Shown here: piece by piece, positions 17,298 through 26,496 of the stretch | Numbering within the stretch: the first letter of the stretch is position 1 | Layout: every line of letters starts with the position of its first letter | Notes under the pieces: generated by a model | Told to the model about the DNA's origin: nothing | Seen by the model: the letters and a program-made list of their open reading frames with translations, nothing else | Databases searched by the model: none | Program-made: the position numbers and the translations under genes | Assembly: GCA_036721855.1 (NCBI GenBank) | Contig: DAIMKF010000016.1 | Location: 1 to 41,092, forward strand | Reading direction: 5' to 3' | Length of the DNA stretch: 41,092 bases | Source of the DNA: JAHDNZ01 sp036721855 | GTDB lineage: Bacteria; Bacillota; DTU065

Positions 17298-17498
17298 ATG
17301 TCACTTAGTACCAAAGAACTAAACTACATTAAAGACGGTCTTTCCTGGGAGATGCTAATGGTTAAAAAGTATACTGAACATTCTCAGGGTTGTCAAGATC
17401 CGGAACTGAGAAATGTCTTTGACGGCCTGGCTAGAATGCACCAAAGCCGTTACAATCACCTTTTTGGGCATATTAGCGGACAGAGTATGAGCCATTAA
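17298..17498 (+). CDS. Small spore-coat-like helical protein
   Basis: 66 aa from the ATG at 17298, which has AGGGAG 8 bases upstream; an in-frame GTG at 17289 would overlap that site. The sequence is predicted helical, with KELNYIKDGLSWEMLMVKKY and a second helix rich in His/Arg (RMHQSRYNHLF). It resembles small ferritin-like or coat-associated proteins that pair with CotF genes in sporulating Clostridia. Its TAA is followed by a CotF-family gene 17 bp on, so both are probably one transcript. It is divergent from ilvD. A sporulation role is inferred from the neighbour. Confidence 0.7.
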   Translation: MSLSTKELNYIKDGLSWEMLMVKKYTEHSQGCQDPELRNVFDGLARMHQSRYNHLFGHISGQSMSH

Positions 17499-17515
17499 TG
17501 GAAAGGAGCGATATA

Positions 17516-17800
17516 ATGCCTCACCAACAAAGTGGTCAGACCCAATCTTTTACCGATAAAGATCGCCTGCAGGATATGTTAAGCAGTGAAAAATCTTTAG
17601 CCGGCAACTGGTCCATTACAGCTACTGAAATGGTCCAACAGGAACTCTTCCAAGATAGCATGCAATTTTTAAATGAAACCCACAATGCCCAACGACAATT
17701 GTTTCAAATAATGAACCAAAAAGGCTGGTATAAAACCGATCAGGTAGATCCCCGTCAGATCAGTCAAGTGGCCAGTCAGTTTTCGCAAAATCAGGCCTAG
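17516..17800 (+). CDS. Spore coat protein, CotF family
   Basis: 94 aa from the ATG at 17516 (AAGGAG 7 bases upstream; a longer frame from 17498 lacks a site). Matches the Coat_F pattern: DKDRLQDMLSSEKSLAGNW, a central long helix, then NAQRQLFQIMNQKGWY with the characteristic GWY, and a Gln-rich tail. CotF-type proteins are structural parts of the endospore coat. It follows the small coat-like gene and ends in a hairpin shared with argH. Confidence 0.85.
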   Translation: MPHQQSGQTQSFTDKDRLQDMLSSEKSLAGNWSITATEMVQQELFQDSMQFLNETHNAQRQLFQIMNQKGWYKTDQVDPRQISQVASQFSQNQA

Positions 17801-17818
17801 TTGCTAAACTTAGAATTA

Positions 17819-17848
17819 GGGGCTCCTCAGAGGGAGCCTTCTTTTTGC
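17819..17848 (+). terminator. Terminator of the coat genes, overlapping the argH 3' end
   Basis: GGGCTCC/GGGAGCC stem with a short loop, then TTCTTTTTG on the plus strand. The argH stop (17827-17829) lies inside the stem, so two convergent units share it. Confidence 0.75.
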
Positions 17849-19233
17849 CAAAACTTCATCGCTTCATTTAACCTTAAGTTAATTTCATCCGCCTTTTTTC
17901 TTACCTCAGTTACTGCTGTTGCGCCCAAGGTATTTCTGCGGTTAACACAACTTACTAGATCCAACGATTCCAGCATGGCCTTATCAATCAGCGGTGAGAT
18001 GGCCTGGAGTTTTACCAGCGGAATCTCTGTTATTTCATGTTTGGTTTCTAAACCTAATCTAACTATTTCACCGACTATTTGGTGTGCTTCCCGAAAAGGA
18101 ATCCCTTTTAAAACAAGAGCATCTGCTAGATCCGTGGCATTAAGAAACCCAGCTTGAGCTGCTTTTAACATTCTATCTTGATTAACCTTCATGGTTTTTA
18201 ATAAAGGAGTAATGATCTCCAAACAGATGGCGGTATTATCTCCGGCGTCAAATACGGCCTCTTTATCTTCCTGTAAATCTTTATTGTAAGAGAGGGGAAG
18301 TCCTTTTAGGGTCATAAGCATGGCTTGCAAATCACCACAGACCCGTCCGGTCTTTCCTCTTATTAGCTCCGGGACATCGGGGTTTTTCTTTTGGGGCATA
18401 ATGCTAGAACCTGTAGAATATCCATCGGCTAGTTCAATAAAGCCAAACTCTAAACTGGAATAGATAACCAGCTCTTCGGCCAGACGCGAGAGATGCAGCA
18501 TAATAACTGAGCAGGTATATAGGTAATCAAGCACAAAATCGCGATCGCTTACCGCATCCAAAGAATTCTGGCACAACTCCCTAAATTCTAGCAGTTTTTG
18601 GGTATAAGCCTGATCCACAGGATAGGTTACTCCAGCCAGAGCTCCGGCGCCAAGGGGAAGCACATCAGTTCTTTTATAGGTCTCTTGGAGTCTATCCAGA
18701 TCTCTAAAAAACATCTCGGCATAGGCCAAAAGCTGATGTCCATAAACTATAGGCTGGGCTCTTTGCAGGTGGGTGTAGCCCGGTAAAACAGTGGTGGCAT
18801 GTTCTTTAGCTAATAGAGCCAAGGTGGCAAGCAAATCTTCCACCAAGTGGGCTAAATCTTTTAAGCTCCCCTTAAGATAGAGCCTTAGATCAGTGGCTAC
18901 CTGATCATTGCGGCTTCTTGCTGTATGCAGCTTTTTGCCGATATCTCCCAGCTTTTCGATTAGCCAAACCTCGATTTGGGTGTGAATATCCTCCAGGGTA
19001 TAATCAAACTCCAATAATCCCTCATTTAGTTCAGCAGCGATCTCCTCTAAAGCTAAAACCAGCTTTTCTCCCTCGTTTGGGGTTAAAATGCCACAGCTTG
19101 TAAGCATTTTGGCATGAGCGATACTGCCATTAACATCTTCTCTCCAGAGACGATAGTCAAAGCTAAGTGAATTATTAAACCTTTCCAGCAGTTTTTCCGC
19201 TTGGCCGGAAAACCTACCTCCCCAAAGCTTCAT
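17827..19233 (-). CDS. argH: Argininosuccinate lyase
   Basis: 468 aa. Splits argininosuccinate into arginine and fumarate, the last step. Fumarase/aspartase superfamily: KLWGGRFSG at the N-terminus, HTARSRNDQVATDLRLYLK near residue 105, and the signature GSSIMPQKKNPDVPELIRGK near 275. Length is normal. Its ATG overlaps the argG stop by 4 bp (ATGA). Last gene of the arginine operon. Confidence 0.96.
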   Translation of the reverse strand: MKLWGGRFSGQAEKLLERFNNSLSFDYRLWREDVNGSIAHAKMLTSCGILTPNEGEKLVLALEEIAAELNEGLLEFDYTLEDIHTQIEVWLIEKLGDIGKKLHTARSRNDQVATDLRLYLKGSLKDLAHLVEDLLATLALLAKEHATTVLPGYTHLQRAQPIVYGHQLLAYAEMFFRDLDRLQETYKRTDVLPLGAGALAGVTYPVDQAYTQKLLEFRELCQNSLDAVSDRDFVLDYLYTCSVIMLHLSRLAEELVIYSSLEFGFIELADGYSTGSSIMPQKKNPDVPELIRGKTGRVCGDLQAMLMTLKGLPLSYNKDLQEDKEAVFDAGDNTAICLEIITPLLKTMKVNQDRMLKAAQAGFLNATDLADALVLKGIPFREAHQIVGEIVRLGLETKHEITEIPLVKLQAISPLIDKAMLESLDLVSCVNRRNTLGATAVTEVRKKADEINLRLNEAMKFWQKEGSL

Positions 19234-20435
19234 AGGTTTAGACCTGCCAGCTTGGCGGCGATTTTTGTCTGAAGACCAAAAAGCTTGATAAAACCGGCCG
19301 CATCTTTTTGGTTATAGATGGTATCTTCATTAAAGGTAGCCAGCTCTTCAGAGTATAGCGACTTTTCTGCCCCACGGCCAACAACCTGGGCCCTGCCCTT
19401 ATAAAGTTTAAGCTTCACCCAGCCGGTCATATTCTCGCTTGCAGATTCGATAAAAGCATCCAAAGCTTTTTTTAACGGTGACCACCACAGGCCATAGTAG
19501 ATAATCTCGGCATATTTTTGGCTTACCAGCTCTTTGAAACGGAAAGTGTCTTTATCTAAAACCAGATATTCCAGCTCTTTGTGAGCCGTCATTAAAATAG
19601 TGCCTCCCGGAGTTTCATAGACACCACGGCTTTTCATTCCCACCAACCTATTTTCTACAATATCGACCCGCCCCACTCCATGTTTACTGCCTAAGTGATT
19701 TAACTCCTCCACCAATTTGGCCGGGGAAAGTTCTTCTCCGTTTACCGCGCTTGGTATCCCTTTTTCAAAGTTAAGGACTACATATTCCGGCTCATTTGGA
19801 GCATCTTTGGGGTCTGTGGTGGTAAGAAACATCTCTTCTTGCGGTTCTTTGGCGGGATCTTCTAAGATGCCACCTTCGTAGGAGATATGCCAGAGGTTGC
19901 GATCCATACTATAGGGTTTATCTTTAGTTACCGGTATGGGAATACCTCTTTGATTGGCATAGTCTATGGCCTGATCGCGGCTTTTAATCTCCCACTCTCT
20001 CCAAGGGGCAATTACCGGCAAATCAGGTGCTAAAGCTTGGAAGGTCAGCTCAAAACGCACCTGATCATTGCCTTTGCCGGTACAACCATGGGATAGGGAA
20101 TCACAACCGGTCTGTACAGCCATTTCTGCCACTTTTTTAGCAATTAAAGGTCTGGCAATGGCCGTACCATTTAAATATTTACCTTCATAGACGGCTCCCG
20201 CTCTCACCATATAAAAGACATAGTCTTTGATAAACTCCTCGGTTACATCAAGATAATACGCCTCTAGAGCCCCACTTTTAAGGGCTTTAGCTTTTACAGC
20301 CTCTCCGTCATCTTTTTGCCCGACATCAACAGCTATGGCTACAACGTCACAGTGGTAGTTCTCTTTCAACCAAGGAATAATTATTGAAGTATCCAAACCA
20401 CCGGAATACGCTAGGGCTACTTTTTTTACGTTCAT
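19230..20435 (-). CDS. argG: Argininosuccinate synthase
   Basis: 401 aa. ATP-dependent ligation of citrulline and aspartate. The PP-loop AYSGGLDTSI lies at residues ~8-17, with SHGCTGKGNDQVRFE near 115 and YSMDRNLWHISYEGG near 180. The ATG at 20435 has GGAGG 8 bases upstream; the TTG just before it is less likely. It lies 13 bp after argF and overlaps argH by 4 bp. Confidence 0.96.
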   Translation of the reverse strand: MNVKKVALAYSGGLDTSIIIPWLKENYHCDVVAIAVDVGQKDDGEAVKAKALKSGALEAYYLDVTEEFIKDYVFYMVRAGAVYEGKYLNGTAIARPLIAKKVAEMAVQTGCDSLSHGCTGKGNDQVRFELTFQALAPDLPVIAPWREWEIKSRDQAIDYANQRGIPIPVTKDKPYSMDRNLWHISYEGGILEDPAKEPQEEMFLTTTDPKDAPNEPEYVVLNFEKGIPSAVNGEELSPAKLVEELNHLGSKHGVGRVDIVENRLVGMKSRGVYETPGGTILMTAHKELEYLVLDKDTFRFKELVSQKYAEIIYYGLWWSPLKKALDAFIESASENMTGWVKLKLYKGRAQVVGRGAEKSLYSEELATFNEDTIYNQKDAAGFIKLFGLQTKIAAKLAGLNL

Positions 20436-20448
20436 CAATTTTGCCTCC

Positions 20449-21348
20449 TTATAAAAGAGCAGCTAAAACTGCTTTTTGCACATGTAATCTGTTTTCAGCC
20501 TGATCAAAGACTCGGCTTTGGGGACCTTCTATCACTTCACTTGTGACCTCTTCTCCACGGTGAGCCGGTAGGCAGTGCAAAAATATGGCTTTTTTATCGG
20601 CTAAAGCCATTAAATCATTGTCTACCTGATAACCTTGAAAATCTTTTTGTCTCAGCTTGGCTTCCTCTTCTTGCCCCATGGAAGCCCAAACATCGGTATA
20701 GACTGCCAAGGCTCCTTTTATAGCCTCTTTAGGATCGTCAGTAAGGGTAATCTTAGCCCCAGAAGCATTGGCTTGTTGTATAACTTCGGCTTTGGGTTCA
20801 TACCCTCTAGGTGTAGCAAGAGCGATCTCCAGGCCTGTTTTTACGGCAGCCCAAACAAGAGCGGTGGCCATATTGTTGCCATCCCCGATATAGCAGAGTT
20901 TCCCATTAAAAGAACCAAAATTATCTTTAATGGTTAACAGATCAGCCAAAGCCTGGCAGGGATGATCGCTATCAGTAAGACCGTTTATCACCGGAATGGA
21001 AGCAAATAAGGCGAGCTCCTCCACTTCGCTTTGCGCAAAAGTTCTAATCATAATGCCATCTAGATAACGGGAGAGGACTCTCGCCGTATCAGCGATGGTT
21101 TCGCCTCGGCCAAGCTGAATATCTCTTTGGGAAAGAAAGATGGCCTGACCCCCTAGTTGCAACATTCCAACTTCAAACGAGATTCTGGTTCTGGTTGAGG
21201 CTTTAGAAAATATCATCCCCAGAATCTTATCCTTTAACAGGGGGGAAGTTTCTCTTCTTAAATCCTCGGCTAAAGTTAAAAGACTTGCTATCTCCTCTTG
21301 ATTAAAATCCTTTATAGAGAGAAAATCCCTACCTTTAAGAGATTCCAT
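20449..21348 (-). CDS. argF: Ornithine carbamoyltransferase
   Basis: 299 aa. Transfers the carbamoyl group to ornithine to give citrulline. The carbamoyl-phosphate motif STRTR (about residue 52), DHPCQALADLLT (about 132) and the ornithine motif HCLPAHRGEE (about 262) are all present. A catabolic OTC is unlikely, given the biosynthetic operon and no arcA/arcC. Start ATG 21348 with GGAGGT 6 bases upstream; 4 bp after carB. Confidence 0.95.
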   Translation of the reverse strand: MESLKGRDFLSIKDFNQEEIASLLTLAEDLRRETSPLLKDKILGMIFSKASTRTRISFEVGMLQLGGQAIFLSQRDIQLGRGETIADTARVLSRYLDGIMIRTFAQSEVEELALFASIPVINGLTDSDHPCQALADLLTIKDNFGSFNGKLCYIGDGNNMATALVWAAVKTGLEIALATPRGYEPKAEVIQQANASGAKITLTDDPKEAIKGALAVYTDVWASMGQEEEAKLRQKDFQGYQVDNDLMALADKKAIFLHCLPAHRGEEVTSEVIEGPQSRVFDQAENRLHVQKAVLAALL

Positions 21349-21352
21349 CAAA

Positions 21353-24300
21353 TTACCTCCCCCTATACTCTAATAGACTTTTTGGTATCCACGGTTGTAA
21401 ATTTGCCTCCATTCCTGCCATGATAGCCTCCAAGGTATCGGGGCTAGAAATAGTAGGGATACCATACTCTACCGCTTGTCTTCTTAAAATAAAATCTTCT
21501 TTTTTGCGATCGGGTGCGATCAGTAAATTAAATTCTCCTCTTTTTAACCTGGCAGAAGCTTTACTATAATCTTGGCAGACTTCTACCGAAACACCCTTTG
21601 ATTGCAGTTTTTGAAGGAGTGGTGTCAGTTCACCGTTTTGAGTTGCCAACACTCTGGCTCCGTTTTTTAAGCTTAAATTGGCACTTAAAAGTGCCTTGTA
21701 CATGGCTGTTTTCAAATCGGGACCAAGGCCTAGGACTTCACCTGTTGAGCGCATTTCGGGTCCAAGCAAAACCTCAACATTGCCGAGTTTTTCAAAACTA
21801 AAAACCGGTACTTTAACCGCATAATAAGGTTTATCAGGCAAAAGCCCCAAGCCAAAGGGATTATTGCGTAGCGACTCTCCGAGCATCGCCCGTATAGCCA
21901 GCTCAATTAAGGGGACTCCGGTAGCTTTAGTCATAATCGGCAGTGTCCTTGAGCCTCTAGGATTTATCTCCAATAGGTAGACTCTGTTTTTATATAGCAC
22001 AAATTGGATATTGACAACACCTCTAATACCAATGGCACGACAGATGGAGGTAGTATAGCGAACAATAAGATCCTTTTCACTCTTTGTAAGACTAAAGGCC
22101 GGATATACTGCAATCGAATCCCCGGAATGGATCCCAGCTCTTTCGATATGCTCTAAAATACCCGGGATCATAACATTTGTTCCATCTGAGACCGCATCAA
22201 CTTCGATTTCTTTGCCTGATAGATAGCGATCTACCAAAACTGGATGATCTTCTGAGATTTCTACCGCTAGCTGTAAGTAGTGGTAGAGATCTTCTTCGTT
22301 ATAGACAATCTCCATCGCTCGGCCGCCTAAAACATAAGATGGCCTGACTATAAGGGGAAAACCCAGTTTGAGACCGATCCCCATGGCTTCTTGGAGTGAA
22401 ATACAAGCTCCCCCTTCGGCTTGGGGAATGGCCAAGTGGGCTAAAATTGCCTGGCATTTCTCTCTGTCTTCAGCTAAATCAATAGCGCTTATGGCCGTGC
22501 CTAAAACCGGCAGCCCCTCTAGCGCAAGATGGCCGGCCAGATTAATTGCCGTCTGACCGCCAAACTGAACGATAATACCGTCGACTTTTTCTTTTTCGGC
22601 GACCGATAAAACATCTTCCTTAGTTAGAGGTTCAAAGTATAGTCTGTCGGCAGTATCAAAATCCGTAGAAACAGTCTCGGGATTGTTGTTTATAATCACA
22701 GCTTCCCAACCTAGTTTCTGCAAAGCCCAAACAGCTTGCACACTGCAGTAGTCAAATTCAATCCCCTGCCCTATTCTAATCGGTCCAGACCCAATCACTA
22801 AAGCTCTGGGCTTAGTTTTTATGGTTTCTAGCCCTTCTTTCTCTTTTGGCAGGTAAGTAGAAAAATAATAAGGACTGGTGGTTCTTTTGCCTGCTTGAGT
22901 TGACACAGCCATGTAGTGGGGTTTAATTCCCAAGGTGTTTCTCTTTTCTCTTAGCTCGCTTTCGCTAAGACCTAGTCTTTTTGCCAGCACCTGATCACTA
23001 AAGCCCAGTGCTTTTAATTCTCTTAGGTTATATATTTCAGGGTTTTTTTCAGCTAAAACAATCTTTTGTAAAGCCTTAATAAAAAAAGGTGTGATTGAGG
23101 TAAGCCTTGCAGCTTCGGCAACACTCATCCCCCCTGCCAGGGCCTTGGCCAGATAGAAAAATCGCTCATCACTGCCAATACTTAAATTATGGCCAACCAT
23201 CTCCACCGAGTAATCGGGGCCAGATAGAAAACTTTGCCTGCCGATCTCCAAAGACCTAACCGCCTTGCCCAGTGCTTCCTCTAAGTTGGACCCGATGGCC
23301 ATAATCTCTCCGGTAGCTTTCATTTGGGTGCCCAGCTTTCGATCCCCAGAGGCAAATTTATCAAAAGGCCAGCGGGGAAATTTAACCACTATATGATTTA
23401 TTTGAGGCTTTTTGTCTGCCCAGCTTTGGCTGGTAACCGGATTTTTAATCTCTTTTAATGTATGCCCTAAGGCCAGATAGGCCGTTACTTTGGCAATGGG
23501 GTAGCCTGTTGCTTTAGAAGCCAAAGCCGAAGAGCGGCTGACACGGGGATTAACTTCAATAATATAGAACTCATCGGTTTGGGGATGAAATGCAAACTGA
23601 ACATTGCAACCCCCTTGGATACCCAAGGCGGAAATAACTCTAAAAGCTGCCTCTTCCAGCATCTTTATCTGCGAGGAGGTTAGGGTCATTACGGGTGCAA
23701 CCACAATGCTATCCCCCGTATGCACACCGATGGGATCTATATTTTCCATGCCACAGATAGTTAGGACTACTCCACTGCTATCCCGCATCACTTCAAATTC
23801 AATCTCTTTATAACCAAGAAGACTCTGCTCAAGTAAAACTTGGGAGATACGACTGTTTTTCAGACCCCTGGTACAGATCTCGACGAGTTCTTCCTTGTCT
23901 TTGGCCATACCGCCTCCGGTACCACCCAAGGTAAAAGCAGGGCGAACAATCAGGGGAAAACCTGCCTCAACGCTAAAACCAAGGGCTTCTTCAACAGTTG
24001 AGACAGTCTTGCTTAAAGGTACAGGAATATTTAATTTTAACATCAGTTCTTTAAATAACTGACGATTTTCTGCCTGCAAGATGGCTGTAAGAGGTGTGCC
24101 AAGAAGTTTTACTTTATATCTATCTAAAATCCCGGCTTTGGCGAGTTCGGCACTGAGATTGAGAGCCGTCTGGCCTCCCAGACTCGGTAAAAGCCCCTCA
24201 GGACTCTCTTTTTCAATTATAACCTCTAAGCTTTCCACGGTTAATGGTTCGAGGTAGACCTCTTTGGCCATCATGGGGTCGGTCATAATGGTAGCGGGAT

Positions 24301-24427
24301 TGCTGTTTACTAAAATTACTTCGGCTCCGGCTTCTTTTAAGGCCAAACAGGCTTGAGTGCCGGCATAGTCAAATTCGGCAGCCTGCCCTATTACTATTGG
24401 TCCTGATCCTATTACAAGTACTTTCAT
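21353..24427 (-). CDS. carB: Carbamoyl-phosphate synthase large subunit
   Basis: 1024 aa. Two homologous ATP-grasp halves, marked by IGSGPIVIGQAAEFDYAGTQ at residue ~5 and IGSGPIRIGQGIEFDYCSVQ at ~545, with an oligomerisation region between and an MGS-like regulatory domain in the last ~110 residues. At 1024 aa it is shorter than the usual ~1070. The N-terminus starts directly at KVLVIGSGP without the common PKRTDIK leader, and the C-terminal domain is trimmed. It needs a CarA glutaminase subunit, which is not in this operon or window. The ATG has AGAGGT upstream. Confidence 0.94.
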   Translation of the reverse strand: MKVLVIGSGPIVIGQAAEFDYAGTQACLALKEAGAEVILVNSNPATIMTDPMMAKEVYLEPLTVESLEVIIEKESPEGLLPSLGGQTALNLSAELAKAGILDRYKVKLLGTPLTAILQAENRQLFKELMLKLNIPVPLSKTVSTVEEALGFSVEAGFPLIVRPAFTLGGTGGGMAKDKEELVEICTRGLKNSRISQVLLEQSLLGYKEIEFEVMRDSSGVVLTICGMENIDPIGVHTGDSIVVAPVMTLTSSQIKMLEEAAFRVISALGIQGGCNVQFAFHPQTDEFYIIEVNPRVSRSSALASKATGYPIAKVTAYLALGHTLKEIKNPVTSQSWADKKPQINHIVVKFPRWPFDKFASGDRKLGTQMKATGEIMAIGSNLEEALGKAVRSLEIGRQSFLSGPDYSVEMVGHNLSIGSDERFFYLAKALAGGMSVAEAARLTSITPFFIKALQKIVLAEKNPEIYNLRELKALGFSDQVLAKRLGLSESELREKRNTLGIKPHYMAVSTQAGKRTTSPYYFSTYLPKEKEGLETIKTKPRALVIGSGPIRIGQGIEFDYCSVQAVWALQKLGWEAVIINNNPETVSTDFDTADRLYFEPLTKEDVLSVAEKEKVDGIIVQFGGQTAINLAGHLALEGLPVLGTAISAIDLAEDREKCQAILAHLAIPQAEGGACISLQEAMGIGLKLGFPLIVRPSYVLGGRAMEIVYNEEDLYHYLQLAVEISEDHPVLVDRYLSGKEIEVDAVSDGTNVMIPGILEHIERAGIHSGDSIAVYPAFSLTKSEKDLIVRYTTSICRAIGIRGVVNIQFVLYKNRVYLLEINPRGSRTLPIMTKATGVPLIELAIRAMLGESLRNNPFGLGLLPDKPYYAVKVPVFSFEKLGNVEVLLGPEMRSTGEVLGLGPDLKTAMYKALLSANLSLKNGARVLATQNGELTPLLQKLQSKGVSVEVCQDYSKASARLKRGEFNLLIAPDRKKEDFILRRQAVEYGIPTISSPDTLEAIMAGMEANLQPWIPKSLLEYRGR

Positions 24428-24432
24428 AATTA

Positions 24433-25620
24433 CTACCTCTTTTCTCCAAAACAGCTAAGAGATTTAGAAAACACCTCTACACCTGTTAAAATCTCCTGTT
24501 CGGTAATGTTTAATGGAGGAAGAAGCCGTATAACATTCTCCCCTGCCGTACCGATTACAAGTCCTAAGGTAAGGGCTTTTTTTACCACCTCTGCGGCAGG
24601 GATCTTTAATTCTATTCCCAGCATAAGACCTAGTCCCCGAACTTCACTAATTAAAGGATGGGGTTTAGTTAACAGCTCCTGCAGCAGGGCCGCTTTCTTT
24701 TTAACGGCTGTTAAAAACTCAGGCTGGCAAATGGTTTCAATGACAGCTAAGGCAGCGCTGGTTGTGAGAGGATTGCCGCCAAAGGTTGAAGCATGCTGCC
24801 CGGGGTTAAAAACCGCTGCTTGGTCTGTGGCTATAACCGCTCCAAGGGGAAGACCTCCTCCCAGACCTTTGGCCAAAGTTACCACATCCGGCAAAACACC
24901 ATAGTTTTCATAGGCAAAAAACTCGCCTGTTCTACCAATCCCCGTCTGTACCTCGTCAAAGACTAAAAGAATATCTCTTTGTCGGCAGATCTCACGGGCT
25001 TTTTGCAGATAATCATTCCGTGCTGGTCTTACCCCGCCTTCTCCTTGCACACATTCTAAAAAAAGAGCTGCCGTATCGCCGGTCAAATCATTTTCCAAAG
25101 CCTGGAGATCGTTAAAGACAGTGTAGGTTATCTCTGGTACAAGAGGATAGAACTTCTTATGATATTTTTTTTGCCCGGTCAGGCTCAACCCCCCCAGAGT
25201 CCGCCCGTGAAAAGAGTTTAGAGCGGTGACAACCTTGCTTTTGTTTCTATCAAAGCCATAAAGTCTGGCCAGTTTCAAAGCTGCTTCATTGGCTTCGGTT
25301 CCGCTGTTGCAAAAAAAGACTTTCCCGGTTCCAAAGCCGGATTGCTCCACCAGGGCTTTGGCTAATTTTAACATGGGCTCTGTATAATAGAGGTTAGAGA
25401 CATGCATCAGGGTCTTGGCTTGATTTATAATAGCCTCAACCACATTTTCCTGACAGTGTCCGAGATTGTTGACGGCAATCCCGGAAAAGAAGTCCAGATA
25501 TTTTTTCCCCTCGTTATCATAAAGGTAAGAGCCTTCTCCTTTGACAAATAAAACAGGATGAGGGTTATAGGTAAGCATTAGATAGTTTAGGGCACAATTT
25601 TTTGCTTCATCAAGATTCAT
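24433..25620 (-). CDS. argD: Acetylornithine aminotransferase
   Basis: 395 aa. Class III PLP aminotransferase making N-acetylornithine. It shows FCNSGTEANEAALKLAR near residue 105, FDEVQTGIGRTGEFFAYE near 220, and the PLP lysine in TLAKGLGGGLPLGA near 250. Succinyl-ornithine or lysine-pathway relatives share the fold, but the operon defines the role. It starts 1 bp after argB, with GGTGA overlapping that gene's end. Confidence 0.94.
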   Translation of the reverse strand: MNLDEAKNCALNYLMLTYNPHPVLFVKGEGSYLYDNEGKKYLDFFSGIAVNNLGHCQENVVEAIINQAKTLMHVSNLYYTEPMLKLAKALVEQSGFGTGKVFFCNSGTEANEAALKLARLYGFDRNKSKVVTALNSFHGRTLGGLSLTGQKKYHKKFYPLVPEITYTVFNDLQALENDLTGDTAALFLECVQGEGGVRPARNDYLQKAREICRQRDILLVFDEVQTGIGRTGEFFAYENYGVLPDVVTLAKGLGGGLPLGAVIATDQAAVFNPGQHASTFGGNPLTTSAALAVIETICQPEFLTAVKKKAALLQELLTKPHPLISEVRGLGLMLGIELKIPAAEVVKKALTLGLVIGTAGENVIRLLPPLNITEQEILTGVEVFSKSLSCFGEKR

Positions 25621-25621
25621 C

Positions 25622-26482
25622 TTAGTTCACCACCATTGTACCGATACCAGCATCGGTAAAGATCTCAAGGAGCATAGAGTGGGCTTGTCGGCCATCGATA
25701 ATGTGGGTGCGGGCCACACCGCCTTCAAGAGCTTTAATACATGCTTCGACTTTAGGAATCATACCTGAGGCAATGACTCCGGTTTCAATCAAACGCCTGG
25801 CTCTTGAAGCCTGCAAAGCGGTAATAAGGGTCTCGGGTTTTTTGGGATCGGCAAAGATACCTTCAACATCGGTAAGCACAATCAGTTTTTCAGCCTTTAG
25901 AGAGGCTGCAACTTCTCCAGCTACCACATCGGCATTGATGTTGTAAGACTCACCGTCAAGGCCTACCCCAACGGGACTGATAACCGGGATATAACCGCTT
26001 TTAATCATACTTAAAATCGGCTCTGGATTGACTTTGTCAATCTCACCTACAAAACCAAGATCAACGCCTTCAATTAACTTTTTACGGCTAAGCAGGGTGT
26101 TGCCGTCTTTGCCGCTTAAGCCAATGGCTTTGCCGCCGTAGTGATTGATTAGTGTAATTAATTCTTGACCCACTTTGCCGATTAAAACCATCTGCACAAT
26201 ATCCATGGTCTCTTTATCGGTAATGCGCAGCCCATTATGGAACTCAGACTTAATCTTCAACTTCTCAAGCAGGGAATTAATTTCCGGGCCACCGCCATGG
26301 ACAATTACCGGATTCATACCCACATACTTAAGCAAAATGAGATCGAGAATGACCGCCTTTTTAAGCTCTTTTGAGGCCATGGCATGACCACCGTATTTAA
26401 CCACAATCGTTTTACCTGAAAGAGCCTTAATATAAGGCAAGGCTTCGATCAATAAATTAACCTTATCTATCTCCAACGACAT
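25622..26482 (-). CDS. argB: Acetylglutamate kinase
   Basis: 286 aa. Phosphorylates N-acetylglutamate; usually the arginine-feedback step in the ArgJ-type cyclic pathway. It has VVKYGGHAM at ~residue 28, VHGGGPEIN at ~62, NINADVVAGEVAASL at ~182 and GMIPKVEACIKALEGGV near 240. The N-terminal helix preceding VVKYGGHAM, with the ~286-aa length, fits the arginine-sensitive hexameric type; this is inference. Canonical GlnB-regulated forms exist in other bacteria, but no GlnB is linked here. Confidence 0.95.
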   Translation of the reverse strand: MSLEIDKVNLLIEALPYIKALSGKTIVVKYGGHAMASKELKKAVILDLILLKYVGMNPVIVHGGGPEINSLLEKLKIKSEFHNGLRITDKETMDIVQMVLIGKVGQELITLINHYGGKAIGLSGKDGNTLLSRKKLIEGVDLGFVGEIDKVNPEPILSMIKSGYIPVISPVGVGLDGESYNINADVVAGEVAASLKAEKLIVLTDVEGIFADPKKPETLITALQASRARRLIETGVIASGMIPKVEACIKALEGGVARTHIIDGRQAHSMLLEIFTDAGIGTMVVN

Positions 26483-26496
26483 TTTTATCCCTCCTC